Positions 24,975 through 33,003 of a DNA stretch of 64,000 bases are shown piece after piece (within the stretch, counting starts at the first letter, position 1; each line of letters starts with the position of its first letter). The position numbers were made by a program, and so were the translations under genes. The notes under the pieces are model-generated. The model had not been told where the DNA came from, did no database searches, and worked only from the letters and a program-made list of their open reading frames with translations. Origin of the DNA: Bradyrhizobium sp. NAS80.1. GTDB taxonomy: Bacteria; Pseudomonadota; Alphaproteobacteria; Rhizobiales; Xanthobacteraceae. Location of the stretch: the NCBI RefSeq assembly GCF_001908205.1, contig NZ_LGHL01000048.1, positions 145,231-209,230 on the forward strand. The letters are read 5' to 3'.

Positions 24975-26285
24975 CTACTGGTTGCTGTAGGTGGTGCCCT
25001 TCGGCAGCGGCAGCACGGCCTCGCGCTGCGCCTGGCTCTTGGGCCACACCACAGAGGACTTGTCGTCGATATACTGGATCACGACCGGGAACGAGCGCTC
25101 GTTCTGCCCGGCCATGGGCGTGCCCTCGCCATAGAACTTCACGCCGAAGCCGAGCATGGTGCCGCCTTCGGGGATGTCGGTGTCGAGCGCCGCCTTGCGC
25201 AACGCGTCAGGATCGACCCCGCCATATTTCTTGATCGCGCGCGGCAGCACGTCGTTCATGAAGACATAGGTGTTGGATGCGCCGATGCCGACATGCGCGG
25301 AGCGGATTGCTACGCCCGGCTTGATCTTGTCGAATTCCTCGCCGACCATCTTGATGACCGGCGCGAGCTTCGGATCCATCGTCTTCTGGTTGGCGAGCCA
25401 GATCGAGATCGGGTCGGTGTTGAAGATGTAGTTCGCGTCAGTGCCCATCCCTTCCTTGAGCTTCTCATAGACGCCGTAGCCGGCGCCATGACCGACGAGA
25501 GCTGCGAACTTCAGGCCCTGCTCGCGGGCCTGGCGGAGCAGAAGCGTGATGTCGGGATTGTAGCCGGTGTGGAAGATCACGTCGGGCTTGGCGCGCTTGA
25601 GCTTGGTCACCAGCGCGGAGAGATCCGGTGCGGTCGCCGAATAACCCTCCTTCAGCACCACGTTGAAGCCGGCCTTCCTCGCGCCGGCCTCATTGCCCTT
25701 GGAGACGTCGACGCCGTAGGAGCCGTCCTCGTGGATGATGGCGACGCGGAGGTCCTTCGGCTCCTTGCCCAGCTTCGTCTTGGCGTTCTGCGCGATGAAA
25801 TCCATCGTCATCGCACCGAACTGGTCGCCGCTCGCCTGCGGACGGAAGACGTACTTGTAGTTCTTGTCGGCGAAGACGGCGGACGAGATGCAGGTCGTCA
25901 TCCACATGAACTTCTTCAGCTGCTCGACGCGGGCCGCGACCGGCACGCATTGCGCGGAGGAGAAGAAGCCGAGCACCATGTCCACCTTCTCCTGCTCGAG
26001 CAGGCGGACGGATTCGTTGATGGCGACGTCAGGCTTGCTCTGGGCATCGGCGTAGACAGCCTCGACCTTGTAACCCTCGACGCCGATCTTACTGAACTGG
26101 TCGAGGATGATCTTGGTGCCGATATATTCGAGCTCGGATCCGCCGCCGGCGAGCGGGCCGGTCAGGTCAAAAATAACGCCGATCTTGATCTTCTTGTCCT
26201 GAGCCTGGGCGGACATCGCCAGACCCGTTGTCGCAACCGCGACCATCAGCCCACACACCACGCGGGCAGCCATGCGCAAGCGCAT
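24975..26285 (-). CDS. livK: Branched-chain amino acid/amide-type binding protein LivK
   Basis: 436 residues from ATG 26285, selected because AGGGAGG precedes it by 5 bases; a longer open frame to 26420 would spoil the signal peptide. Signal MRLRMAARVVCGLMVAVATT, cleaved after AQAQ, then DKKIKIGVIFDLTGPLAGGG, typical of peripheral binding fold type I. Periplasmic. It is long for LivK (usually 370-400), and the PDIPEGGTMLGFGVKF-like end and the YVFMNDVLPRAIKKYGG block point to the urea/amide/aromatic-acid branch as much as to leucine. First gene of a six-gene operon ending with PPK2. Confidence 0.88.
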   Translation of the reverse strand: MRLRMAARVVCGLMVAVATTGLAMSAQAQDKKIKIGVIFDLTGPLAGGGSELEYIGTKIILDQFSKIGVEGYKVEAVYADAQSKPDVAINESVRLLEQEKVDMVLGFFSSAQCVPVAARVEQLKKFMWMTTCISSAVFADKNYKYVFRPQASGDQFGAMTMDFIAQNAKTKLGKEPKDLRVAIIHEDGSYGVDVSKGNEAGARKAGFNVVLKEGYSATAPDLSALVTKLKRAKPDVIFHTGYNPDITLLLRQAREQGLKFAALVGHGAGYGVYEKLKEGMGTDANYIFNTDPISIWLANQKTMDPKLAPVIKMVGEEFDKIKPGVAIRSAHVGIGASNTYVFMNDVLPRAIKKYGGVDPDALRKAALDTDIPEGGTMLGFGVKFYGEGTPMAGQNERSFPVVIQYIDDKSSVVWPKSQAQREAVLPLPKGTTYSNQ

Positions 26286-26379
26286 CAAAACCTCCCTGAA
26301 CGATTGTGCATTGCATTCTTTTTGGTTTTTCTTTTTGCCCATCACATGGGCTGGGCGATGCGATGTCAAGCCTCGCGCA

Positions 26380-27084
26380 TCAGCGCGAAGCGAACTGCCG
26401 CTCGACGAAGGCCGTGACAAATCGCGGCATGGACGGCGTGAGATCGCTCATCCCGCGCACGAGATGAATGGCCGACAGCTCAGGCTCGGCCTCGCGGGCG
26501 AGATTGGCTTCTATCCGGGCACGGGCCACCTCGCCCGGCATATCCAGGTTGAGGACCTGCATCATTGCAATCGACGGACCGGTGACAACACAGTGCCAAT
26601 CCGGCTCGGCCCGGTAGTCGGCCGTGGTCAGGCCGGTCTCCTCCCCGATCTCGCGCACGACGCTGCCGGGGATATCGAGTGTGCCGTCCCTGACGTCGTC
26701 GAGGTCCGGCGTGCCCGAAGGGAAATAGATGCGGCCCGCGTTAGCGGTGTGCTGCGCCATCTCGCCCATGACGAAGGCGCCGTCGGAGGTGCGCAGCGCG
26801 CCCATGCCGAAGCCGTTGAACACGGCCGGATCAGGAAAGCCCCAGTCGCGCCAGGCAAGGAAGCTCGCGAAATCGGTCTCGAAATAGGTCGCTGAGAGAT
26901 GGCCGTCCGTGAACACGGCGTCGCGCCCGAGCAGAACGCGGCCGTTCCATATCTTCGGCCGCTCCCGTTGCTTCTCGGCGAAATGCGCTTCGATCTCCGC
27001 ACGCCGTTCCTCCGCGAACGGCCAGACGATCGGGCGTACCGCAAGATCAAGCGTCGTGACGCGATGAATGACCGGTGACGTCAT
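26380..27084 (-). CDS. NUDIX-fold hydrolase-like protein with partly degenerate NUDIX box
   Basis: 234 residues, cytoplasmic. The second half of the NUDIX box is perfect (REIGEETGL, about 143-151), but the first half lacks the Gly and Glu expected 14 and 8 residues before that Arg. Other blocks: WNGRVLLGRDAVF, YFETDFASFLAWRDWGFPDP, MGEMAQHTANAGRIYFPSGTPDLDD. This pattern suits a NUDIX relative that may still bind metal through REIGEE. Substrate unknown. It stops 95 bases before livK, which likely has its own promoter in that gap. Confidence 0.75.
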   Translation of the reverse strand: MTSPVIHRVTTLDLAVRPIVWPFAEERRAEIEAHFAEKQRERPKIWNGRVLLGRDAVFTDGHLSATYFETDFASFLAWRDWGFPDPAVFNGFGMGALRTSDGAFVMGEMAQHTANAGRIYFPSGTPDLDDVRDGTLDIPGSVVREIGEETGLTTADYRAEPDWHCVVTGPSIAMMQVLNLDMPGEVARARIEANLAREAEPELSAIHLVRGMSDLTPSMPRFVTAFVERQFASR

Positions 27085-27108
27085 GACGCCTGACTACCTT
27101 CGCGTCAG

Positions 27109-28134
27109 TTATTTGGCGTTCCCCGTGGTCTTCTTGGCCTGGTCGGCGAACTTGTTGGTGAAGGTCTTGCTGACGTCGATCTTGGCGTTGGCCACCTCTG
27201 GCGAGCCGACGCTGAACACCGCGAGCACTGCGTCCGCGCCCTTCGGGTCCATCTTGCCGGTTTCGGAGAACATCGGGATCGTGTTCTTCAACGCGGCGAG
27301 ATAGAGATCCTTGTTCTTGCCGACCATCTCGTCGGGCATCTTCGCCATGATCTCTTCGGGCGAATGCGAATGGATCCAGGCAAGCGTGCTCAGCATCGCA
27401 TTGGTGAGCGCCTGCGTTTCCTTCTCGTGGCCTGAAACCCAGGCCGCGGTCGAGTACAGGGCGCCGCCAGGATATTCGCCGCCGAAGGTCTCGAGCGTGT
27501 CCTTTTGGGTGCGGGTGTCGCTGAGGATGCGCAAATCCTTGTGGCTGCCCTGGAGCACGGTGACCGAGGGATCGAGCATCACGGCCGCGTCGAGCTGCCC
27601 CTGCTCCATCGCGGCGACCGCGGTGGCGCCGAGGCCGACGCCGATCACGGCGGTGCCGGCGGGATCGAGCCCGTTCTTCTTGAGGAGATACTTTAGGAAG
27701 AAGTCGGTGGAAGAGCCAGGCGCGCTGACGCCGACCTTCTTGCCGGCGAGGTCCTTGATCGACTTGATGTCATTGGTCCGCGACGGAGCGACTACCAGCA
27801 CGAGACCGGGATAGCGGTCATAGACCACGAAGGCCTGGAGCTCCTGCTTCTTGGCCGCGAGGTTGACGCAATGGTCGAAATAGCCGGAGACCACGTCGGC
27901 ACTGCCGCCGAGCACGGCCTTGAGCGCGTCCGAGCCGCCCTTGAGGTCCACGAGCTCGACATTGAGACCGGCCTTTTCGTACTCGCCGAGCTGCTTTGCC
28001 AGCACCGTCGGCAGATAGCACAGGCAGGCGCCGCCGCCGACCGCGATGGTGACCTTGCTTTGCGCCGCGGCAAGACCCGTGGTGAGCGTCAGCGCGAGCA
28101 ACGCGCCGGCGAGCCTGGCAATCGTGTTCTTCAT
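27109..28134 (-). CDS. ABC transporter periplasmic binding protein, taurine/nitrate/sulfonate type
   Basis: 341 residues from ATG 28134, with GGAGGAAACC immediately upstream. Signal peptide MKNTIARLAGALLALTLT cut near AAAQS. The core has KVTIAVGGGACLCYLPTVLA, GGSDALKAVLGGSADVVSGY, DLAGKKVGVSAPGSSTDFFL and GLGATAVAAMEQGQLDAAVM, matching the SsuA/TauA fold. The ATPase and permease that should serve it lie at 28.8-30.4 kb on the same strand, separated by a cupin gene pointing the other way. Ligand not predictable. Confidence 0.88.
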   Translation of the reverse strand: MKNTIARLAGALLALTLTTGLAAAQSKVTIAVGGGACLCYLPTVLAKQLGEYEKAGLNVELVDLKGGSDALKAVLGGSADVVSGYFDHCVNLAAKKQELQAFVVYDRYPGLVLVVAPSRTNDIKSIKDLAGKKVGVSAPGSSTDFFLKYLLKKNGLDPAGTAVIGVGLGATAVAAMEQGQLDAAVMLDPSVTVLQGSHKDLRILSDTRTQKDTLETFGGEYPGGALYSTAAWVSGHEKETQALTNAMLSTLAWIHSHSPEEIMAKMPDEMVGKNKDLYLAALKNTIPMFSETGKMDPKGADAVLAVFSVGSPEVANAKIDVSKTFTNKFADQAKKTTGNAK

Positions 28135-28270
28135 TGGTTTCCTCCGTTCGGCCGGCGGCACCATAGAGCAGCACGGCTGGCTTGAGAAGCACGGCCTAAG
28201 GCTCTGGTCATCGGACTTTCGGCGCAATAGCATGCGCGAACAACAACAACCCTTGATAGGAGGATCGTTC

Positions 28271-28720
28271 ATGAATCGCCTTGCTGCCGGGCTGTCGACC
28301 GCCGCCGCCTTTGTCGCCGGATGCGGCGCGACCTACCTGCTCGGGCCGGCGCTCGCCGCCGAGAGCATCACCGCGCAGATCATTCACACCGGTGAGATGG
28401 AAGGCGATGCGCTGGGCCCCGCCAACAAGGTCGGCTACCGCTCCAAGACCTTCATGACCGCCGACGGTGCCACCGTGTCAATCCAGGTCGGCAATGTCCC
28501 CAAGCACCTGCATCCCAACACCAACGAGATCCAGTATATCCTCGACGGGACCGGAACGATCTGGCTCGGCGACAAGGAAGTGACGGTAAAGCCGGGCGAC
28601 CTCGTCATCATTCCAAAGGGCACGCCGCATGGCGGCACCAAGCCGATCAGCGGACAGGTCAAGGCGATCGCGATCAAGACGCCGCCGCAGGCGCCTGACG
28701 ACGTCAAGCTGCTGGATTAA
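28271..28720 (+). CDS. Exported single-domain cupin protein
   Basis: 149 residues, start at ATG 28271 after AGGAGG. N-terminal signal or anchor (RLAAGLSTAAAFVAGCGATY), then a cupin: motif 1 PKHLHPNTNEIQYILDGTG and motif 2 KPGDLVIIPKGTPHGG. The expected metal ligands (His-x4-Glu plus later His) are seen, with HPNTNE a variant of HxHxxxxE, so one ligand is altered. Periplasmic or membrane-attached. Divergent from the binding protein gene and lying between it and its permease gene. Could bind or modify the transported compound (inference). Confidence 0.82.
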   Translation: MNRLAAGLSTAAAFVAGCGATYLLGPALAAESITAQIIHTGEMEGDALGPANKVGYRSKTFMTADGATVSIQVGNVPKHLHPNTNEIQYILDGTGTIWLGDKEVTVKPGDLVIIPKGTPHGGTKPISGQVKAIAIKTPPQAPDDVKLLD

Positions 28721-28768
28721 GCCTTCGCTATCCGGGGCTCGCGCCGATGCGCGGGCCCCGCCTAGCAA

Positions 28769-29560
28769 CTAGCCGCGCCCATCCGATGCGGTCGGCCGCC
28801 ACACCAGGAGGCGACGCTCGACCAGCGTGACGCCAAAGTCGATCAGGATCACGAAGGCCGACAGCACGAACATGCCGGCAAACACGCCGGCAACGTCGAA
28901 TACGCCTTCGGCCTGCTGGATCAGATAACCGAGCCCTGCCGCCGATCCCAGATACTCGCCGACGACCGCGCCGACCACGGCGAAGCCGACTGACGTGTGC
29001 AGCGAGGAAAACATCCAGGACAGCGCCGACGGCCAGTACACGTGCTGCATCAGCTGCCGCTCGCTCATGCCGAGCATGCGGCCATTGTCGAGCACGGTGC
29101 GGCTGACCTCCTTGACGCCCTGATAGACGTTGAAGAACACGATGAAGAACACCAGCGTCACGCCGAGCGCGACCTTGGACCAGATGCCGAGGCCAAGCCA
29201 CAGCGCGAAGATCGGCGCCAGCACGACGCGCGGCAACGCGTTGGCCATCTTCACATAGGGGTCGAACACCGCCGCGACCCGCGGCTGCCGCGCAAACCAG
29301 AAGCCAACCAGGACGCCGCCGACCGAGCCGATCACGAAGGCGAGGATGGATTCCCAGAGCGTGATCGCGAGATGCTTCCAGATCACGCCGGTCGCAAACC
29401 ACTTCACGATCTGGCTGAACACATCGACGGGGTTAGAGAAGAAGAACGGCGGCAGCAGGATCTTGCCGAACACCGGCACGGTCGAAAAGAACTGCCAGAG
29501 CACGATGCAGACGACGGCGACCAGCACTTGCAGTGCTAACAGCGTGACACGCGACATCAC
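28769..29560 (-). CDS. ABC transporter permease, taurine/nitrate/sulfonate type
   Basis: 263 residues, about six helices. Typical SsuC/TauC features: LPRVVLAPIFALWLGLGIWS, FFIVFFNVYQGVKEVSRTVL, and the coupling-helix block MLGMSERQLMQHVYWPSAL. It overlaps the ATPase gene by four bases (ATGA), so the two are translated together; the binding protein lies 0.6 kb downstream past the cupin gene. Confidence 0.9.
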   Translation of the reverse strand: MMSRVTLLALQVLVAVVCIVLWQFFSTVPVFGKILLPPFFFSNPVDVFSQIVKWFATGVIWKHLAITLWESILAFVIGSVGGVLVGFWFARQPRVAAVFDPYVKMANALPRVVLAPIFALWLGLGIWSKVALGVTLVFFIVFFNVYQGVKEVSRTVLDNGRMLGMSERQLMQHVYWPSALSWMFSSLHTSVGFAVVGAVVGEYLGSAAGLGYLIQQAEGVFDVAGVFAGMFVLSAFVILIDFGVTLVERRLLVWRPTASDGRG

Positions 29561-30375
29561 ACCGCCTCCACCGCCTGGGTGGACTGCGCGTAACCCTTCA
29601 TCACCTCGTCCTTGAGCACGCTCCAGATCTCGCGATGGAGCGCATGGAACTCCTTGTCCAGCCTCACCTCGAAGATGTCGCGCGGGCGCGGCAGCGTCAC
29701 GCGCCAGTCGCCGATGATGCGCGAGGACGGCCCCGCCGACATGATGACGACGCGGTCGGCAAGCGCGATTGCCTCTTCGAGATCGTGCGTGACGAACAGC
29801 ACCGCCTTGCGGTCGGCGTTCCAGAGATCGAGCAGCAGATTACCCATCACCTGGCGCGTCTGCGCATCGAGCGGCCCGAACGGCTCGTCCATCAGGAGGA
29901 TTTTGGGATCTCGGATCAAGACCTGCGCCAGCGCCACGCGCTTGCGCTGGCCGCCCGAGAGCATGTGCGGATAGCGATTGGCGAAGGCGCCGAGGCCGAC
30001 GGACGTCAGCCATTTCTGCGCCCGCGGCAGCGCCTCGGCCCGCGGCGTGCCCCTGATCTCGAGCCCGATCGCGACATTGTCGAGCGCGGTCTTCCAGGGG
30101 AACAGCGCATCGGCCTGGAACAGGTAGCCGGCGTCCCGGTTCAACCCCGCGAGCGGCCGGTCGAAAATCTTGACGCTGCCGTCGGCCGGCTTCAGCAGCC
30201 CGGCCGCGACGTTGAGCAACGTCGATTTCCCGCAGCCGGTCGGGCCGACAATGGCGACGAACTCGCCCTGCGCGACCGTCAGATGGGCCTTCTCCACCGC
30301 CGTGTAGACGCGCCCGTCCCCCAGCCGGAACGCGACCTTGGCATCTTCCAGCGCCACTGCCGTGGGCGTTGACAT
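29557..30375 (-). CDS. ABC transporter ATP-binding protein, taurine/nitrate/sulfonate type
   Basis: 272 residues from ATG 30375 (GGAGGG upstream). Walker A GPTGCGKSTLLN, Q-loop YLFQADALFPW, signature LSGGQRKRVALAQ, Walker B ILLMDEPFGPLDAQT, switch THDLEEA. Standard energy subunit of SsuB/TauB type. Divergent from the osmoprotectant transporter genes that begin at 30510. Confidence 0.9.
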   Translation of the reverse strand: MSTPTAVALEDAKVAFRLGDGRVYTAVEKAHLTVAQGEFVAIVGPTGCGKSTLLNVAAGLLKPADGSVKIFDRPLAGLNRDAGYLFQADALFPWKTALDNVAIGLEIRGTPRAEALPRAQKWLTSVGLGAFANRYPHMLSGGQRKRVALAQVLIRDPKILLMDEPFGPLDAQTRQVMGNLLLDLWNADRKAVLFVTHDLEEAIALADRVVIMSAGPSSRIIGDWRVTLPRPRDIFEVRLDKEFHALHREIWSVLKDEVMKGYAQSTQAVEAV

Positions 30376-30509
30376 ATGTTCCCTCCGAACCTGGCTTGAT
30401 GCCTTAGCCGCTCGCGCCGCCAAGTTCAATCAACCGGCCAAGCGTGGTACGCATGGGTCTCGTCATCCCCTTCACCCTCCCTGGAGGGTAAACAAAAGAA
30501 CCCCGCCCG

Positions 30510-31292
30510 ATGCCCTCCAGGCCGATGATTGGCTACACCCACGTCACCAAGCGCTTCGGTCCCCTCAAGGCCGTCGATGACGTGTCGCTTGACATCGCCG
30601 AAGGCGAGTTTGTGGCCATCGTGGGGGGCTCGGGATCGGGCAAGACCACGCTGCTGCGGCTCGCCAATCGGCTGATCGAGGCCAACGGCGGCAGCATCAC
30701 GGTCGAGGGCGAGGATGTCCGAAGCGTCGATCCGGTCGCGCTGCGGCGCCGGATCGGCTACGTCTTCCAGAGCGGCGGGCTGTTTCCGCACTTAAGCGTC
30801 GCGGACAATATCGGGATCACACCAAAACTGCTCGGCGTGGCGGCCGCGGACATCGCCGCGCGGGTCGGCGAATTGCTCGATCTCGTGCAGCTAGATGGAA
30901 CGGCGCACCGTGACCGGCTTCCGGAAGCGCTCTCGGGCGGCCAGCGCCAGCGCGTCGGCGTGGCGCGTGCGCTTGCGGCAAAGCCCCGGATCGTGCTGAT
31001 GGACGAGCCGTTCGGCGCGCTCGATCCGCTCACCCGCGACGCGCTCGGCGACGACTACCGTTCGCTGCATCGCAAGCTTGGCCTGACCACGGTGATGATC
31101 ACGCACGACATGACGGAGGCGATCTTGCTTGCCGACCGCATCGCAGTGATGCGCGGCGGAAAGATGCTCGCGCAGGGCACGCCGGCGGAGCTGTCGAAGA
31201 GCAGCGAGGCCTATGTGCTCGAGCTATTGCGGACGCCGCGTCGCCAGGTCGAGCGGCTGAACGCGCTGCTGCCGCAGAGTGGTTCGGTATGA
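30510..31292 (+). CDS. Osmoprotectant-type ABC transporter ATPase
   Basis: 260 residues. The first ATG is 30510; another Met at 30525 (MIGYTHVTKRFGPLKAV) is equally plausible. Walker A GGSGSGKTTLLRL, signature LSGGQRQRVGVARAL, Walker B IVLMDEPFGALDPLTR, switch THDMTEA. The VDPVALRRRIGYVFQSGGLFPH block is typical of OpuBA/OpuCA/ProV-type quaternary amine transporters, though the usual C-terminal CBS domains are absent. It overlaps the next gene by four bases. Confidence 0.88.
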   Translation: MPSRPMIGYTHVTKRFGPLKAVDDVSLDIAEGEFVAIVGGSGSGKTTLLRLANRLIEANGGSITVEGEDVRSVDPVALRRRIGYVFQSGGLFPHLSVADNIGITPKLLGVAAADIAARVGELLDLVQLDGTAHRDRLPEALSGGQRQRVGVARALAAKPRIVLMDEPFGALDPLTRDALGDDYRSLHRKLGLTTVMITHDMTEAILLADRIAVMRGGKMLAQGTPAELSKSSEAYVLELLRTPRRQVERLNALLPQSGSV

Positions 31293-32848
31293 GCTTGTTC
31301 GCCGATCCACGCTGGGGCGAGGCGCTGTCGCATCTCGCGGATTATCTCGGCAACCATGTGCGGGTCAGTCTTGCCGCCCTCGCGCTTGGCCTCGTCGTCA
31401 GCCTGCCGCTCGCGATCCTGACACGCAACCGCCCGGCGCCGCGCGCCATCCTGCTCGCGCTCGCCAGCATCGTGCAGACGGTGCCGGGACTGGCGCTGCT
31501 CGCGCTGTTCTATCCGCTGCTGCTGCTCGCCGCCTCGGTGACACTCGCCTGGTTCGGCGCCTCCTTTTCCGCCTTCGGATTCCTGCCGGCCATGCTGGCG
31601 CTCGCGCTCTATTCGATGCTACCGGTGCTGCGCAACGGCATCACCGGCCTCAACGGCATCGATCCCGCGTTGATCGAAGCCGCCAAGGGTGTCGGGATGA
31701 CTCCGCAGCAGTCGCTCGTGATGGTCGAGCTGCCGCTGGCCCTGCCAGTGATGATGGCGGGCATCCGCACCGCCGCGGTGTGGGTGATCGGCACCGCGAC
31801 GCTCTCGACCCCGATCGGGCAGACCAGCCTCGGCAACTACATCTTCGCCGGGCTCCAGACCCAGAACTGGGTGTTCGTGCTATTCGGCTGCTTTGCCTCG
31901 GCCTTGCTGGCGCTCGCCGTCGATCAGCTGCTTGGCCTGATCGAGGGCGGCTTGCGCCGCCGCAGCCGCCTGCGCACCGGGCTCGGCGCGGTCGGGATCG
32001 CGGCGCTGGTCGCCGCAACGCTGGTGCCGACGATGGGGCGCTCGTCGCAGAGCTATGTCGTCGGCGCAAAGACTTTTGCCGAGCAATATGTGCTGTCGGC
32101 CCTGCTGAGGGACCGCCTTCAGGCGGCCGGGCTCTCTGCCACTTCGCGCTCGGGCCTGGGCTCCAGCGTGATTTTCGAGGCGCTGAAGGCGGGCGATATC
32201 GATCTCTATGTCGATTACTCCGGCACGCTCTGGGCCAACCAGTTGCATCGCACCGACATCAAGCCACGTGCGGAGTTATTGGCAGAGCTGAAGACAGCAC
32301 TCGCGAAGGAGAACATAACCCTGCTCGGTGAGCTCGGCTTCGAGAATGCCTATGCCCTGGTGATGCCGAAGAAGCGCGCCGAGGCGCTTGGCATCCACAG
32401 CATCGCCGATCTCGCCGCGCACGCATCGACGATGTCGATCGCCGGCGACTACGAGTTCTTCTCGCGGCCCGAATGGGCGGCGCTGCAAAAGGCCTATGGC
32501 CTTTCGTTCCACGCGCAGCGCCAGATGCAGCCGGACTTCATGTACGCCGCGGTCGCGAGCGGCGAGGTCGACGCGATCGCCGGCTACACCAGCGATGGGC
32601 TGATAGCGAAATACGATCTCGTTGCGCTCGACGATCCCAGGCACGCGATCCCGCCCTACGACGCGATCCTGCTGCTCGCCCCCAAGCGCGCCGGTGACGA
32701 GCGATTACAGGCCGCGCTCAAGCCGCTGCTCGGCAAGATCGACATCGCCACCATGCGCGAGGCAAACCTGCGCGCCAGCGGCAACGACGCGAATTCGTCG
32801 CCGGATGCGGTGGCGCGGTGGCTGTGGGAGAAGGTGGGCAAGCGGTAG
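31289..32848 (+). CDS. Fused osmoprotectant permease and substrate-binding protein
   Basis: 519 residues. Residues about 1-225 are an OpuBB/ProW-like permease with six helices (YLGNHVRVSLAALALGLVVS, AAKGVGMTPQQSLVMVELPL coupling helix, TLSTPIGQTSLGNYI). A further helix (GAVGIAALVAATLVPTMG) leads to the OpuAC/ProX-type binding domain from about residue 250 (VVGAKTFAEQYVLSALLRD, GDIDLYVDYSGTLW, VASGEVDAIAGYTSDG). The binding domain is thus tethered on the periplasmic side. Likely ligands are quaternary amines such as choline or glycine betaine (family knowledge). ATG overlaps the stop of the ATPase gene. Confidence 0.88.
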   Translation: MSLFADPRWGEALSHLADYLGNHVRVSLAALALGLVVSLPLAILTRNRPAPRAILLALASIVQTVPGLALLALFYPLLLLAASVTLAWFGASFSAFGFLPAMLALALYSMLPVLRNGITGLNGIDPALIEAAKGVGMTPQQSLVMVELPLALPVMMAGIRTAAVWVIGTATLSTPIGQTSLGNYIFAGLQTQNWVFVLFGCFASALLALAVDQLLGLIEGGLRRRSRLRTGLGAVGIAALVAATLVPTMGRSSQSYVVGAKTFAEQYVLSALLRDRLQAAGLSATSRSGLGSSVIFEALKAGDIDLYVDYSGTLWANQLHRTDIKPRAELLAELKTALAKENITLLGELGFENAYALVMPKKRAEALGIHSIADLAAHASTMSIAGDYEFFSRPEWAALQKAYGLSFHAQRQMQPDFMYAAVASGEVDAIAGYTSDGLIAKYDLVALDDPRHAIPPYDAILLLAPKRAGDERLQAALKPLLGKIDIATMREANLRASGNDANSSPDAVARWLWEKVGKR

Positions 32849-32862
32849 GTCCGCTGCACGCC

Positions 32863-32993
32863 CCGTCATCCTGAGGCGCGACGCGTGCGCTGCGAAGCGG
32901 CGCGTGCGGAGCCTTGAAGGATGAATGGCCCCGATGCAGCCGGGCCGCTCATCCTTCGAAGCCTCCGCTACGCTCCGGCACCTCAGGATGACG
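32863..32993. repeat. Dispersed imperfect palindrome
   Basis: Outer arms CGTCATCCTGAGGCGC (left) and CACCTCAGGATGACGG (right), with inner CTTGAAGGATGAATGGCC / GGGCCGCTCATCCTTCGAAG. Lies between the convergent transporter and sulfatase-fold genes. Same theme as the repeat at 14936-15066. Confidence 0.75.
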
Positions 32994-33003
32994 GTGATAA
33001 AGG

